A stretch of DNA of 64,000 nucleotides, from the NCBI RefSeq assembly GCF_003846175.1, contig NZ_ML123047.1, forward strand, positions 605,549 to 669,548. Reading direction: 5' to 3'. A model generated the notes under the pieces. The model was given only the letters and a program-made list of their open reading frames with translations. It was not told where the DNA came from and did no database searches. Position numbers and translations under genes: made by a program. Below, piece after piece: positions 27,236 to 36,068 of the stretch. Source of the DNA: Streptomyces sp. ADI95-17 (lineage in GTDB: Bacteria; Actinomycetota; Actinomycetes; Streptomycetales; Streptomycetaceae). How positions within the stretch are numbered: position 1 is the stretch's first letter; each line of letters begins with the position of its first letter.

Positions 27236-27450
27236 TCGGCCCGAGTTCGACACCGAGGCCGGATCCATCCCGACCGGCAGCTGACGATCCTCGTGGCCGA
27301 CCGGAACCTCAAGACCCGTCCCAAAGGCCCACAGCCCGCGCCCCGGCTAGCTCCTCACCCCCCTCACGGAGAAACCGATCGTGATGCACGACCGCCACCC
27401 CATCAGCACCCCCCGGCACACGTCCGTCGCCGGCGAAGTCGTCCAGGATC
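27226..27450. other. Left end of the island, no gene recognised
   Basis: The roughly 225 bp between the left junction and the MobC frame contain no convincing gene. Short codon-like stretches exist on both strands, but none resembles a known family or has a ribosome-binding site. An integrase gene, expected next to such a junction, is not present here. Confidence 0.5.
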
Positions 27451-28113
27451 TTGGACCGTTTGCGGCAGGCGTTCGGACGGGCTGCCCCGGGCGGAGCCAG
27501 TAGTACCCCGAGTCCGACTCAAGGCCGGTCCTCGGGGATCTCCGCCCCGGGGGTGGCGGAGACGGCCCAGCGCCAAGGGGCGCCTGGCCGGGAGGTCGGG
27601 ACCGAGGGCAGCCCCGACCAGGACGAGCTCCACGCCGTCCAGCAGCAGATCCTTCGCCCCGCACATGCCACCGAACCGGCGGCCGGCGAACGAGCACCGC
27701 AGAGCGTGCAGCCGACGATTCGCCGCTTCACCGGCACCAAGCGGACCGTCCGTGTCGGACCGTTGCGCTTCACCGGCGACGAGCACGCCGCGCTCCAGGA
27801 GGCCGCAGCCGAGCACGGCTATAAGGGGGAATCCGGCTTCACCGCGGACATCGCTCTCGCCTTCATCACCGGCCGGTTCACCGCCAACCTGCCGCTGTCC
27901 GAGGACCGCCGCCGCACCCACATGTTCCGCGCCCAGGTGCTGCGCGAACTCAACCGCATCGGTGTCAACGTCAATCAGATCGCCCGCGCCCTCAACAGCG
28001 ACCTCACCCCGCCCGACGTACGTGACCGCCTCGACGAGCTGCACCACCTGCTGAACCTGATCGCCGAGGCCCTGCGCGAACCGACCGACACCGAGAAGGA
28101 GCAGGCCGCGTGA
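27451..28113 (+). CDS. MobC-like relaxosome accessory protein
   Basis: The maximal frame is 220 aa from a TTG; the conserved part begins near residue 85 (QPTIRRFTGTKRTVRVGPLR) and runs to the end, with LREDRRRTHMF-like and LRELNRIGVNVNQIARALNS segments typical of actinobacterial MobC proteins. A GTG at 27706 is an alternative start; none has a good ribosome-binding site, so the 5' end may be damaged or lost. MobC proteins bind oriT DNA and help the relaxase open it. The gene overlaps the relaxase gene by 4 nt (GTGA). Confidence 0.75.
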   Translation: MDRLRQAFGRAAPGGASSTPSPTQGRSSGISAPGVAETAQRQGAPGREVGTEGSPDQDELHAVQQQILRPAHATEPAAGERAPQSVQPTIRRFTGTKRTVRVGPLRFTGDEHAALQEAAAEHGYKGESGFTADIALAFITGRFTANLPLSEDRRRTHMFRAQVLRELNRIGVNVNQIARALNSDLTPPDVRDRLDELHHLLNLIAEALREPTDTEKEQAA

Positions 28114-29815
28114 TAGCCGCCATCAAACCGGCCGGAGCCAACACCCGTGGCCTGCTCGCCTACCTCTACGGACCCGGCCGCCACGACGAACACCTCGACC
28201 CGCACATCGTCGCGGGCTTCGCGATGCTCGGCATGCCCGACCCCGGCCGGAACCCGGACGCCACGCTCACCCAGCTCGCCCACCACCTGGACGAGCCGGT
28301 GCATCTCCGGAATAGCGAGTTCGGGAAGAAGATCACCGACCACGTCTGGCACTGCCCCGTCCGCGCAGCACCCGAAGACCGGCACCTCTCCGATGCCGAG
28401 TGGGCCGACATCGCCCAGCGCATCGTCGAAGCCGCCGACATCGCCCCTCCCGGCGACGACCTCGGCTGCCGGTGGATCGCCGTACGCCACGCGGACGACC
28501 ACATCCACATCCTCGCCACCACCGTCCGCGAAGACGGCCGCCGCCCCAAGCTCCACGGCAGCGGCATCCGCGTCGGCGACGCCTGCCGCCAGATCGAGAC
28601 CGACTACGGCCTGCGCCAACTGAAGAAGGGCGACCGCACCGCCGGAAAGCGCCCCACGCAGGCAGAGATGCACAAGGCCGAACGCCTCGGCTGGGACCAG
28701 ACCAGCCGCGACTGGCTCCAGGACCGCATCCGCGCCGCCATCCCCCACGCCGGCAACACGGAAGAACTCCTCGCCTACCTCGAAGCCGACGGCATCGCGA
28801 TCAAACCCCGCCGCGGACCGTCCGGAGACCTCCTCGGCTACGCCGTCGGCCGCCCCGGCGACCTCAACAAGGACGGCGAACAGATCTTCCATCCCGGCGG
28901 AAAGATCGCCCCCGACCTCACCCTCCCCAAGCTCAAGGCCCGCCTGGAAACCACTGCACCCGAGGAACACCCCACCGCACGCCGACAGCGCCCCACCACC
29001 CCCTGGCACCAGGCAACCGACGCCCTCGACACCCTCCACCAGGGCATGACCGACGCCACCCACGCCCAGGCCCACATCACGGCACGCGGCGAACTCATCG
29101 AGGCCACCGCCCAGAAAGCCCCTGCCCCTTCCGAGCCGAACTACGAACCGCTAAAAGGACATTCGCCCGCGCCCAGCGCTCCCAGATCCGAGCCGAGAAC
29201 CAGGCCGCCCACACCCTGCGCCGCGCGGCCCGCGACATCGCCCGCACCGCCACCGCCCCTGACGGCAGCACCTTCGCCGCCCTACTCGCCGCCCTCGTCT
29301 GGGCCACGATCATCGCCGCCCGCTGGCACGAGACAAGGAACCACGCCCACCAAGCCGAAGCCGCCCGCCAAGCCCTGCACCACCTCCAGACAGCCGCCGA
29401 CCACGCCCTCGTCCCGGTCGTCGACAGCCTCGCCGCTCGTCAGCCGAGCGACCTGGCCCGCCGAACCCTGGCCAATGACGTCCGGGCCGCCGTCCCCGAC
29501 CACGCCGACCACATCCTCACCGACCCCGCCTGGTCGGCCCTCGCCGCCGTCCTCGCCGATGCCGAAGCAGACGGTCACAAGCCACACCAGCTCCTCAAGG
29601 AAGCCGCTGCTCGTCGCGAACTCGGCACCGCACACAGCCCGGCCCGTGTCCTGATCACCCGCATCCAGCACACCAGCCGCAACCCCGCACCCAACTTCCG
29701 AGCCGAAGCCGCCCGCCTCCGCTCGACCCTCGTGTCCACGCGCAGCACACACCAGACCCAAACGCCTACCAAGGCATTTGCGCCCGTCACCGATCAACGC
29801 CGCCAACGCCGCTGA
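28110..29815 (+). pseudogene. Relaxase/mobilisation nuclease (MobA/VirD2 type), frameshifted
   Basis: The first frame gives an N-terminal relaxase domain: MIAAIKPAGANTRGLLAYLY, a catalytic HIS motif in AVRHADDHIHILAT (about residue 130), and KRPTQAEMHKAERLGWDQTS. From about 29,115-29,150 the coding signature moves to the -1 frame, which supplies the expected C-terminal part (RAELRTAKRTFARAQRSQIR, then a transmembrane-like AALLAALVWATIIAA) to the stop at 29815. Relaxases nick at oriT and pilot single-stranded DNA in conjugative transfer. A single-base indel near CCTTCCGAG best explains the shift; programmed slippage at the nearby CTAAAAGG is possible but weak. Transfer genes other than mobC are absent. 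Confidence 0.8.
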
Positions 29816-29850
29816 CAGCTGGAAGGGACAAGTCCGGCCCGGCTTGGCTG

Positions 29851-30420
29851 CTATTGCTCGTAGGCCCACGCCTGGCCGGTCTGGCGGTACTCCTCCACGG
29901 GGATGGGAGCGACGCCCGTCCGCATCTGTGCGGTGTAGAGCAGGCCGTCGAGGTGGTCGATCTCGTGGTGGACCAACCGGGCGAGCCCGCGTTCGTAGGT
30001 AGTGGAGACCAGACGGCCCTCCAGCGTGGTGGTCTCCACTGTGATCCACAGCGGCCGAGGGACCATGCCGCGAACGTCGAAGAACGACAGGCAGCCCTCG
30101 TACTGCTCGTCTTCCTCGCTGGAACGGTCGGTGATTCGGGGGTTCAACAGGACAATTGCCGGAGCCTCGGGGGCGTGGGGCTGGACAACGGCGGCGGCAC
30201 GGCCGATGCCGATCTGGGGCGCCGCGATGCCCATGCCTTTGGCGAAGGGGTGGACTTGCCCGATCCGCTCCATCGAGGAGAACAACCGCTCAATGGCCTG
30301 CTCGGCCGCCTCGCGCTCAGTCGGCAGGTCGAAGACGCGCGCCCGCTCAGCAAGAACGGGGGCCCCGCGCTGCACGACGCCGAGGTCCCGCATTTGTTCA
30401 CTGGGTCGCATCTGGATCAC
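29851..30420 (-). CDS. def: Peptide deformylase
   Basis: 189 aa with all three deformylase motifs: GMGIAAPQIG, EGCLSF and HEIDHLDG. The metal ligands (Cys of motif 2, two His of motif 3) and catalytic Glu are intact, so activity is expected: removal of the formyl group from nascent peptides. The N-terminus is longer than in the housekeeping enzyme, and the true start may be the Met at residue 10 (MRDLGVVQRGAPVL). Its stop-proximal neighbour is the relaxase remnant, and its start overlaps the XRE regulator by ATGA. An accessory deformylase beside a biosynthetic-looking cluster could give resistance to deformylase inhibitors or modify a product (inference). Confidence 0.92.
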   Translation of the reverse strand: MIQMRPSEQMRDLGVVQRGAPVLAERARVFDLPTEREAAEQAIERLFSSMERIGQVHPFAKGMGIAAPQIGIGRAAAVVQPHAPEAPAIVLLNPRITDRSSEEDEQYEGCLSFFDVRGMVPRPLWITVETTTLEGRLVSTTYERGLARLVHHEIDHLDGLLYTAQMRTGVAPIPVEEYRQTGQAWAYEQ

Positions 30421-31388
30421 CTGAACTCCCCGTTATCCGCTTCATGTTCGGGACTTGCCCGGAACCGCCACTCCAAACGGTATCGGGCGTGGAGCGCGGG
30501 TGCGGAAGTGCTCCAGGCGAAGACGCGCACCCCTCCCTCCTCGCGCTGGACCGGCGCCGTTCGCAGCGGAGCCGCTTCGGCGGTCATGGACGTCTCGGTG
30601 CCCCACACAGCGGGGTCGAGTTCAGCAGGAAAAGCGAGTTCAACCACCAGATGCTCGGTAGGCAGGCGGACGGCGCGCTGGAACCAGCGGCCCCACTTCT
30701 CCTCGCCCACCGAGTAGGCGTACTCGATCCACACCGACTCACCCGGGTAGAGAGGGAAGCGGCCCTGCTCGTTCTCGAACAGCAGCCACACCTCCTTGAA
30801 GGCGTCGCGGTCGTGCTTGGCCTGCCAGCGCATGGCCTCCCCTCGACAGGTCGCGGTCAGCGAGAGCTCGTCCCAGGTCAGCGGATGCTCGCGATAGTGG
30901 GCGTTGGACTGTTCCGGCTCGCCCGGGTAACGGTCGACGCTGATGCGGATCAGATAGCGGGTGATGGGCTCACTGCCGGTGTTCCGCAACAACCGACGCA
31001 TCGTGAGCCGGTGGAGGCACCCGTCGTAGTCAAGGCGGGCAGCATCGTGCTCGACAACGATCGCCGAGCCGGTCGCATACGGCTGCTCGGAACGGCGAGG
31101 GGCGGGTACGACCGCCGCCGGCGCCACAGGAGCCCTGGCCGTCTCGTACTCCAGCCAGCGCTTCCAGATGGCCTTGCCCGCGTTCAGAGCCTCCTCCGCA
31201 CGACGGGCGAAGTCCTCGGTCGGCTTGTGCCGACCCAACTCGACGTGGCTTACGTAGGACGGGTCGAAGCCCATCCTTCTGGCCAACTCCCGCTTGGCCA
31301 GTCCCCGTACCTCACGCCAGTAGGCGACCTCAGCCGCGAACGCCTCGGCGGTCTGCTCAACCGTCAAGGCATCGTTCCGCGCATCCAT
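30417..31388 (-). CDS. XRE-family helix-turn-helix regulator with C-terminal effector domain
   Basis: 323 aa from the ATG at 31386-31388, favoured because GGGCGGGGGC lies upstream; a second ATG is 21 nt further up. The N-terminal HTH (about 25-70) reads WREVRGLAKRELARRMGFDP, then SYVSHVELGRHKPT. The remaining 220 residues form a distinct domain with many aromatic residues (MRRLLRNTGSEPITRYLIRI, YPGESVWIEYAYSVGEEKWG). This two-domain design is common in Streptomyces mobile elements; the C-terminal part may sense a ligand. It is translationally coupled to the deformylase and divergent from the glycosyltransferase operon, which it probably controls. Confidence 0.8.
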   Translation of the reverse strand: MDARNDALTVEQTAEAFAAEVAYWREVRGLAKRELARRMGFDPSYVSHVELGRHKPTEDFARRAEEALNAGKAIWKRWLEYETARAPVAPAAVVPAPRRSEQPYATGSAIVVEHDAARLDYDGCLHRLTMRRLLRNTGSEPITRYLIRISVDRYPGEPEQSNAHYREHPLTWDELSLTATCRGEAMRWQAKHDRDAFKEVWLLFENEQGRFPLYPGESVWIEYAYSVGEEKWGRWFQRAVRLPTEHLVVELAFPAELDPAVWGTETSMTAEAAPLRTAPVQREEGGVRVFAWSTSAPALHARYRLEWRFRASPEHEADNGEFR

Positions 31389-31531
31389 CAAAGCCCCCGC
31401 CCCGGCCATCGGATGAGATGAATGAACCGTGAGTGATCTCGATTCACCATTCTGTCACGGTCCCGTCCGCCAGTTTCCTTCCTCTACCGGCCCAGGTCGA
31501 CCCCCGGGCCTCAACGAGGAGGACCCCAGCG

Positions 31532-32683
31532 ATGCGCGTGCTGTATCTGCTCAACGTCTCCAACTCCAGTCAGCTGTCCGCCGATTCCGGCTACACCTTC
31601 GCCGACATGCTCGCCCCGGCCCTGACCGACGCCGGGGCAGAGGTGACCGTGGCCTCGCCCGTCCCGGTCGGCGACACCCGCGTGCACTTCGCGCTTACCA
31701 CCTCGCCGTCCACCAAGTACCGGGCCCGCTTCGATCCCGGCATGGACGCCCTGGTCGCCCTGATCCGCGACCGGCGGCCCGAGGTCGTGGTGGCCAACCA
31801 GATCGAGGCCGCACCCGCGATCCGGGCCGCGCTCCTGGAAGCAGGGGTGGACGCGCTGATCGCGGGCTACTGCCACTACCTGCCGTTCTCCTTTACCGGC
31901 ACCGGCGTCCTGGAGCTGGCCCCCGCGATGAACGACCGGGGCCTGGGCCGCAGCGTGCTGTTGGCCTTCGCCGCCGGCCTCGGGGCCTGCGACCGCGTCC
32001 TCGTCCACTCCTCCACCGCCGCCTCCTGGACCACCGCAGCCGCCCGTACCGGCGTCGAACTCGGTGACAAGCTGTACGTCGTCCCCGCCCCCAGGGACGT
32101 ACGGCTGGTACGCGACCCAGCCGATATGACCCCGCCTCAGGGCAGGGCCACCGGCATCTACAACCACCGCCTGTACAGGCACTACGGCACCGCCCGCTTC
32201 ACCCAGCTCGCCCGGCGTCTCGTCGCCGATGCCCCGGTGCGGCTCCAGGTGATGGACCTGTTCGGCACCCGCAGCCCCGAGCGAATCCGCCTCGACCCCA
32301 GCCCCGAACAGCACCTGGAGGAGCTGGCGACCACGGACGGCGTCACCATCGCCTCCGACCGCGGCGACCGCATCCGCTACCGCAACCTGCTGGCCGGCGC
32401 CCACTTCGGCATCGCCCCCTTCCGCCTGGGCTGCCCCTGGTCCATGTCGGTGATCGACTGCCAGGCGATGGGCCTACCGGTGATCGGCCCACGCACCGGC
32501 TGGCTGGCCGAGCACATCGACCACGAGCTGCTGTTCGACACCGACGAGCAGGCCGTCCAGATCGCCGAGCGCCTCGCCACCGACGCCGAGTTCTACCTGG
32601 TGCACGCCAAGCGCGCCTACGCCTCCACTGCCGACCTCACGCCCGCCGTGGTGGCAGCCCGTTACCTGGAGGCGATCAAGTGA
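31532..32683 (+). CDS. Glycosyltransferase (GT4/GT-B fold)
   Basis: 383 aa from the ATG at 31532 preceded by GAGGAGGACC. The protein opens with the GT-B start MRVLYLLNVSNSSQLSADSG and ends with an acceptor/donor site pattern, FGIAPFRLGCPWSMSVIDCQ, AMGLPVIGPRTGWLAEH, which matches the GT4 nucleotide-sugar binding region. It is the first gene of a four-gene run (31532-35509) coupled by ATGA/GTGA overlaps, so the products are likely made together. The acceptor is unknown; nearby FkbM methyltransferase and sugar-nucleotide-handling genes suggest a decorated glycan or glycosylated metabolite. Confidence 0.82.
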   Translation: MRVLYLLNVSNSSQLSADSGYTFADMLAPALTDAGAEVTVASPVPVGDTRVHFALTTSPSTKYRARFDPGMDALVALIRDRRPEVVVANQIEAAPAIRAALLEAGVDALIAGYCHYLPFSFTGTGVLELAPAMNDRGLGRSVLLAFAAGLGACDRVLVHSSTAASWTTAAARTGVELGDKLYVVPAPRDVRLVRDPADMTPPQGRATGIYNHRLYRHYGTARFTQLARRLVADAPVRLQVMDLFGTRSPERIRLDPSPEQHLEELATTDGVTIASDRGDRIRYRNLLAGAHFGIAPFRLGCPWSMSVIDCQAMGLPVIGPRTGWLAEHIDHELLFDTDEQAVQIAERLATDAEFYLVHAKRAYASTADLTPAVVAARYLEAIK

Positions 32684-33384
32684 CCGGCTTCGAGGCAGTG
32701 CAGCTCTCGTACGACGAGCCGCTGGCCGGCTCTCTGCACACCCGCCTCACCCGGGTACTGGGCGGCACCGTCAAGCGCCTGCACGGAGTCCGCGGGATGC
32801 GACGCGCCTACCGACTCACCGCCGAGCTGGTAGACACCGAGCAGTTCTTCCTCGCCGATGGTGACTTCGCCATCGACCCCGAGTTCTCCACCGCAGCGGT
32901 CCAGCCTCTGGCCGACGGTGTGGCGATGCGGGTCTGGCAGGCGGTCAACCCGGTCAACGGCCTGACCTACGGCTACGGCGGCCTCAAACTGATCCGCCGC
33001 TCGGCGCTCAGGGAGATGGGCCAAGCCGTCGACGTGCTGGCCGCACTGCCCGGCCGCGTCGAGTTCTGCCGCCGGACCGCCGGGGTCACACGGTTCAATC
33101 AGAGCCCGTTCCACGCGTGGAAGGCAGGCTTCCGAGAGTGTGCGATGCTCGCGCGCGGCAGCGAGTACGGCATGACCGACGCCTCCGCCCAGGAACGCAT
33201 CGCCGCCTGGACGGCTAGCCGCGACGGCGAATTCGCCGCCTATGCGGCGGCCGGCGCCCGTGACGGACTCGGCTTCGCCAAGGCTGCTGCCCGAGATGCT
33301 CCGCGCTTCGAGGCTCTCAATGACCCGCCCTGGCTGCACCAGCACTTCACCACGCTGTACGGCGAGCAGGCGGTCACCGGATGA
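32680..33384 (+). CDS. GT-A-like glycosyltransferase-family protein
   Basis: 234 aa. GTG overlaps the preceding stop by GTGA. Key features: a short N-terminal strand, the VDTEQFFLADGDFAIDPEF segment whose Asp-Gly-Asp resembles the metal-binding DxD of GT-A enzymes, and GYGGLKLIRRSALREMG. It is shorter than most GT2 enzymes and lacks a clear nucleotide-binding N-terminal motif, so it may be a specialised or partner protein. The family call rests on these features and on its position inside the glycosyltransferase run. Confidence 0.6.
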   Translation: MTGFEAVQLSYDEPLAGSLHTRLTRVLGGTVKRLHGVRGMRRAYRLTAELVDTEQFFLADGDFAIDPEFSTAAVQPLADGVAMRVWQAVNPVNGLTYGYGGLKLIRRSALREMGQAVDVLAALPGRVEFCRRTAGVTRFNQSPFHAWKAGFRECAMLARGSEYGMTDASAQERIAAWTASRDGEFAAYAAAGARDGLGFAKAAARDAPRFEALNDPPWLHQHFTTLYGEQAVTG

Positions 33385-34616
33385 ACACCGCTCCCGGGCC
33401 GCTGGTGCTGATCGAGCCGTACGCACACCGGGGCGGCGGACACCACCAGCGCACGCTGGCGGCGCTCGCTGCCGTACGGCCGGGCAGCCTCGTCATCGCC
33501 CCCGGCGGACTGAGCGAGGACCTGGCCCCGCTGGTTCGGTCGGGCGCCCGAGTCGCTGCCGGTCCGGCCGGACCGGCAGCGAGGATCCTTCTGGCCGTCG
33601 CGCGGGCGGTAGTCCGCGTCGCTGGCGCCGGTCAGCGGGTCTTCGCCTCCCGGAGCTGGCCGCAGACGGTCCGCAGGTCCCCGCACCAGGTCACCCTTTT
33701 CGCCCGGTGCCTGACCGAGGCCGCCTGCCTTCGCACCGCACGCCGCCTCGCCCCGCGAGCCTCGTCAGTGGTGATCCTCAGCGCGAGCGAGGCCCTGCAC
33801 GGTGCCGCCGCCCTGCTCGGCGGCGCCCCGCACCTGCGGTTCGTCCACGAGGCGGTCACCACCGAAGACCGTCCCGTCCGGTGGCTGAGCCGGCTCGCCC
33901 GCAAAGGCGAGAAGCGGGTGATCGCGCTGTACCCAACCGCCGCCGTCCGTGACCAGGTCGGACCGCACTTCCCTCACCTTCCCGGCGAGGTGCGGGCGTT
34001 CGCGGTTGATGACGGACGCCCGCTTACCGACTCCGAGCGCGGCGGAGCCCGCAGCGCCTTCACGATCCCCGCAGACGCGAAGGCAGTGTGCGTGGTCGGC
34101 GGCTGGTGGCTGTACAAGGACATCCCCACCGTCGATACGGCCCTCGCCCGCCTCACCGCCCCGCTTCACGTCCTGGTGTGCGGCACCCCACTGGACGACG
34201 CCGTCTTCACACGCTGGCACCAGCTCCCCAACGTCCACCTGCACACCGTGCCCGGCCCGGTCGGCGACCAGGTCTTGCGGCTCGTGTACGCCGCTGCCGA
34301 CGCGGCCCTCGTCGCCCGGAAGTCCGGCGTGGGCAAGGAATCAGGACTGGTCATGGACGCCGTCCGCCTCGGCGTCCCTCTGATCGTTTCCGCGCACGAC
34401 CCCGAGCTGACCGCCCGCCTCGCCGGGGAACCCTGGACCCGGCTCTTCCCGGCCGGTGATCCGGACGCCCTCGCCAACGCGCTGGACCAGCTCACGGCAG
34501 ATGTTCCCGCCCGCCCGGGCCCGTCAGCGTGCGGGGCTCTGGACATGAACTCGGCGGCCGACCAGGCCACCTTCCTCACCGACACCTACACCCGCCTGAC
34601 CAAGGAATACCGATGA
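33381..34616 (+). CDS. Glycosyltransferase (GT-B fold)
   Basis: 411 aa; the ATG overlaps the preceding stop (ATGA). It begins LVLIEPYAHRGGGHHQRTLA, a GT-B N-terminal pattern, and has the mid-protein hinge and second Rossmann domain (AVCVVGGWWLYKDIPTVDTA, then LRLVYAAADAALVARKSG, and VRLGVPLIVSAHDPELTARL). These fit GT4-type glycosyltransferases. It is third in the coupled run. Confidence 0.78.
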   Translation: MNTAPGPLVLIEPYAHRGGGHHQRTLAALAAVRPGSLVIAPGGLSEDLAPLVRSGARVAAGPAGPAARILLAVARAVVRVAGAGQRVFASRSWPQTVRRSPHQVTLFARCLTEAACLRTARRLAPRASSVVILSASEALHGAAALLGGAPHLRFVHEAVTTEDRPVRWLSRLARKGEKRVIALYPTAAVRDQVGPHFPHLPGEVRAFAVDDGRPLTDSERGGARSAFTIPADAKAVCVVGGWWLYKDIPTVDTALARLTAPLHVLVCGTPLDDAVFTRWHQLPNVHLHTVPGPVGDQVLRLVYAAADAALVARKSGVGKESGLVMDAVRLGVPLIVSAHDPELTARLAGEPWTRLFPAGDPDALANALDQLTADVPARPGPSACGALDMNSAADQATFLTDTYTRLTKEYR

Positions 34617-35509
34617 AGACGCCCGTCTCTCCAGCCCTGGTCGCGGTGGTGGGCCCGGTCGAACCGGCCCTACTGGCCGCCTGGACCGCCCACTACCGCC
34701 GGCTCGGCATCGAGCGGTTCCACCTCGCTTTCCACTTCCCCGACCACATCCACGACGCCTGGCGGCACCAGCTCATCGCGGCCAGCCACGACCTCGGCAT
34801 CGTCCCTGCCCGGATCAGCACCGGACCCTGGCACGAGCACACCAACACCCAGCTCCGCGACTTCCTGCGCGAGCAGGCGGGCCCCGGCTGGCACCTGATC
34901 GCCGACTCCGACGAGTTCCAGACCTACCCCGCCCCACTCACCGAGATGATCGCCCGGGCCGAGTCCGCCAAGCACAAGGTGACCGGCGGGCTGATGCTCG
35001 ACCGCGCCACGAACGACGGCCGTCTGGCGCTCTGGCGCCCCGAAACCGGACTGGACCGGTCCTTCCCGCTCGGCGGGCACCTCACCCACCGGCTCCTCAA
35101 GGGCGACCCCCGAAAGATCGTCCTTGCCCACTCCTCGGTAGCCGTTGCGTCCGGCAACCACCGGGCACCGGGCCACAAGCCAGACCCGGACACGCTCGCA
35201 TGCGTGCACCACTTCAAGTGGCGCTCGGGCGTCCTGGACGACTTGCGCCGACGGGTCGACCGGTTCACGTCCGGCGAGTGGGCCGAGCGCACCCCGGCCG
35301 TCCGCAGCGAGGCGTCCCGCCTGTTGCAGCACATCGACCGCCACAACGGCCGGATCGATGTCGCCGACCCGCGTCTGGCCTTCCGTCACGTCACGCTTGA
35401 TCGGCTGCCGAGAGACTGGGCCGTCGAAGCCGCCAAGATCACAGCCGTCTGGCGCCCGCACACGGCTCAGAGCCAGCCCGGCTCCACGATCTCCTCGCCC
35501 TCGTCCTGA
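34613..35509 (+). CDS. Glycosyltransferase family 2-like protein
   Basis: 298 aa from the ATG that overlaps the previous stop (ATGA). N-terminal VAVVGPVEPALLAAWTAHYR, then RLGIERFHLAFHFPDHIHDA; the DSDEFQTYP motif supplies an Asp-x-Asp for metal-nucleotide binding, as in Glyco_tranf_2_4/GT92-type enzymes. A conserved His-rich end (VHHFKWRSGVLDDLRRRV) also fits. The gene ends 43 bp inside the convergent P-loop kinase gene, so the two mRNAs overlap at their 3' ends. Confidence 0.75.
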   Translation: MKTPVSPALVAVVGPVEPALLAAWTAHYRRLGIERFHLAFHFPDHIHDAWRHQLIAASHDLGIVPARISTGPWHEHTNTQLRDFLREQAGPGWHLIADSDEFQTYPAPLTEMIARAESAKHKVTGGLMLDRATNDGRLALWRPETGLDRSFPLGGHLTHRLLKGDPRKIVLAHSSVAVASGNHRAPGHKPDPDTLACVHHFKWRSGVLDDLRRRVDRFTSGEWAERTPAVRSEASRLLQHIDRHNGRIDVADPRLAFRHVTLDRLPRDWAVEAAKITAVWRPHTAQSQPGSTISSPSS

Positions 35510-35967
35510 GGCTCCTCGAAGCGAGCAAAGAAGTCGTCCAGTGCCTCCGGGGTCACGACCAGCGCGTTGGCGTCTTCCCGCTCATTACGCTCCGCCAGCC
35601 TGCGTAGCAGCTCGTCGCGCTCCACCGGAAAGTACAGCAGCCGCCACCGGCCGCCGGCCGCCTCCACCAGATCCTTCATCGTGTCGCGGTCCTTGCGCGG
35701 CCACAGCCCGTGGTCCCACACCACGTCCCGGCCCTCGGCGACCAGCTCGGCGAGCCGCTCGTGCAGCTCGGCGACGACCGGAGCCTCCTTCTCGAAGTAG
35801 GTGTTCTCCGGGTAGTCGACGCCGTACCGACCGTGCCGCTCATGGACGACCTCGTCCACCGACAGCCGCACAGCGCCCTCCGGCTCCAACTTCCGCTGGG
35901 CATAAGTGGTCTTCCCAGAGCCGGTGAGCCCCACCAGCAGGAATACCACCGGAGTGCGCTCGGTCAC
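35467..35967 (-). CDS. P-loop kinase (AAA_33 type)
   Basis: 166 aa from the GTG at 35965-35967, with GGGAG at good spacing; a TTG two codons upstream is also possible. The Walker A motif GLTGSGKTTYA lies near the N-terminus, followed by RLSVDEVVHERHG, VVWDHGLWPRKDRDTMKDLV and the lid arginines RRLAERNERED. Small kinases of this type phosphorylate nucleotides, sugars, antibiotics or tRNA ends. The family is fairly sure, the substrate unknown. It is convergent with the glycosyltransferase run. Confidence 0.82.
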   Translation of the reverse strand: MTERTPVVFLLVGLTGSGKTTYAQRKLEPEGAVRLSVDEVVHERHGRYGVDYPENTYFEKEAPVVAELHERLAELVAEGRDVVWDHGLWPRKDRDTMKDLVEAAGGRWRLLYFPVERDELLRRLAERNEREDANALVVTPEALDDFFARFEEPQDEGEEIVEPGWL

Positions 35968-36068
35968 CGCCAACTCCCTTCAACACCACCAGCGTCCCTT
36001 GGTCAGTCTGCCACCGTCGGTCGGCCCAAGGCCCCTTTCCTCCTCACCACCACCCGAAGGAGCCGCCC

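Noticed and set aside
29130..29155. Programmed -1 frameshift in the relaxase as a certain feature
   Set aside because: CTAAAAGG does not form an X-XXY-YYZ heptamer in the reading frame and no clear downstream pseudoknot was seen; a simple indel is more likely.
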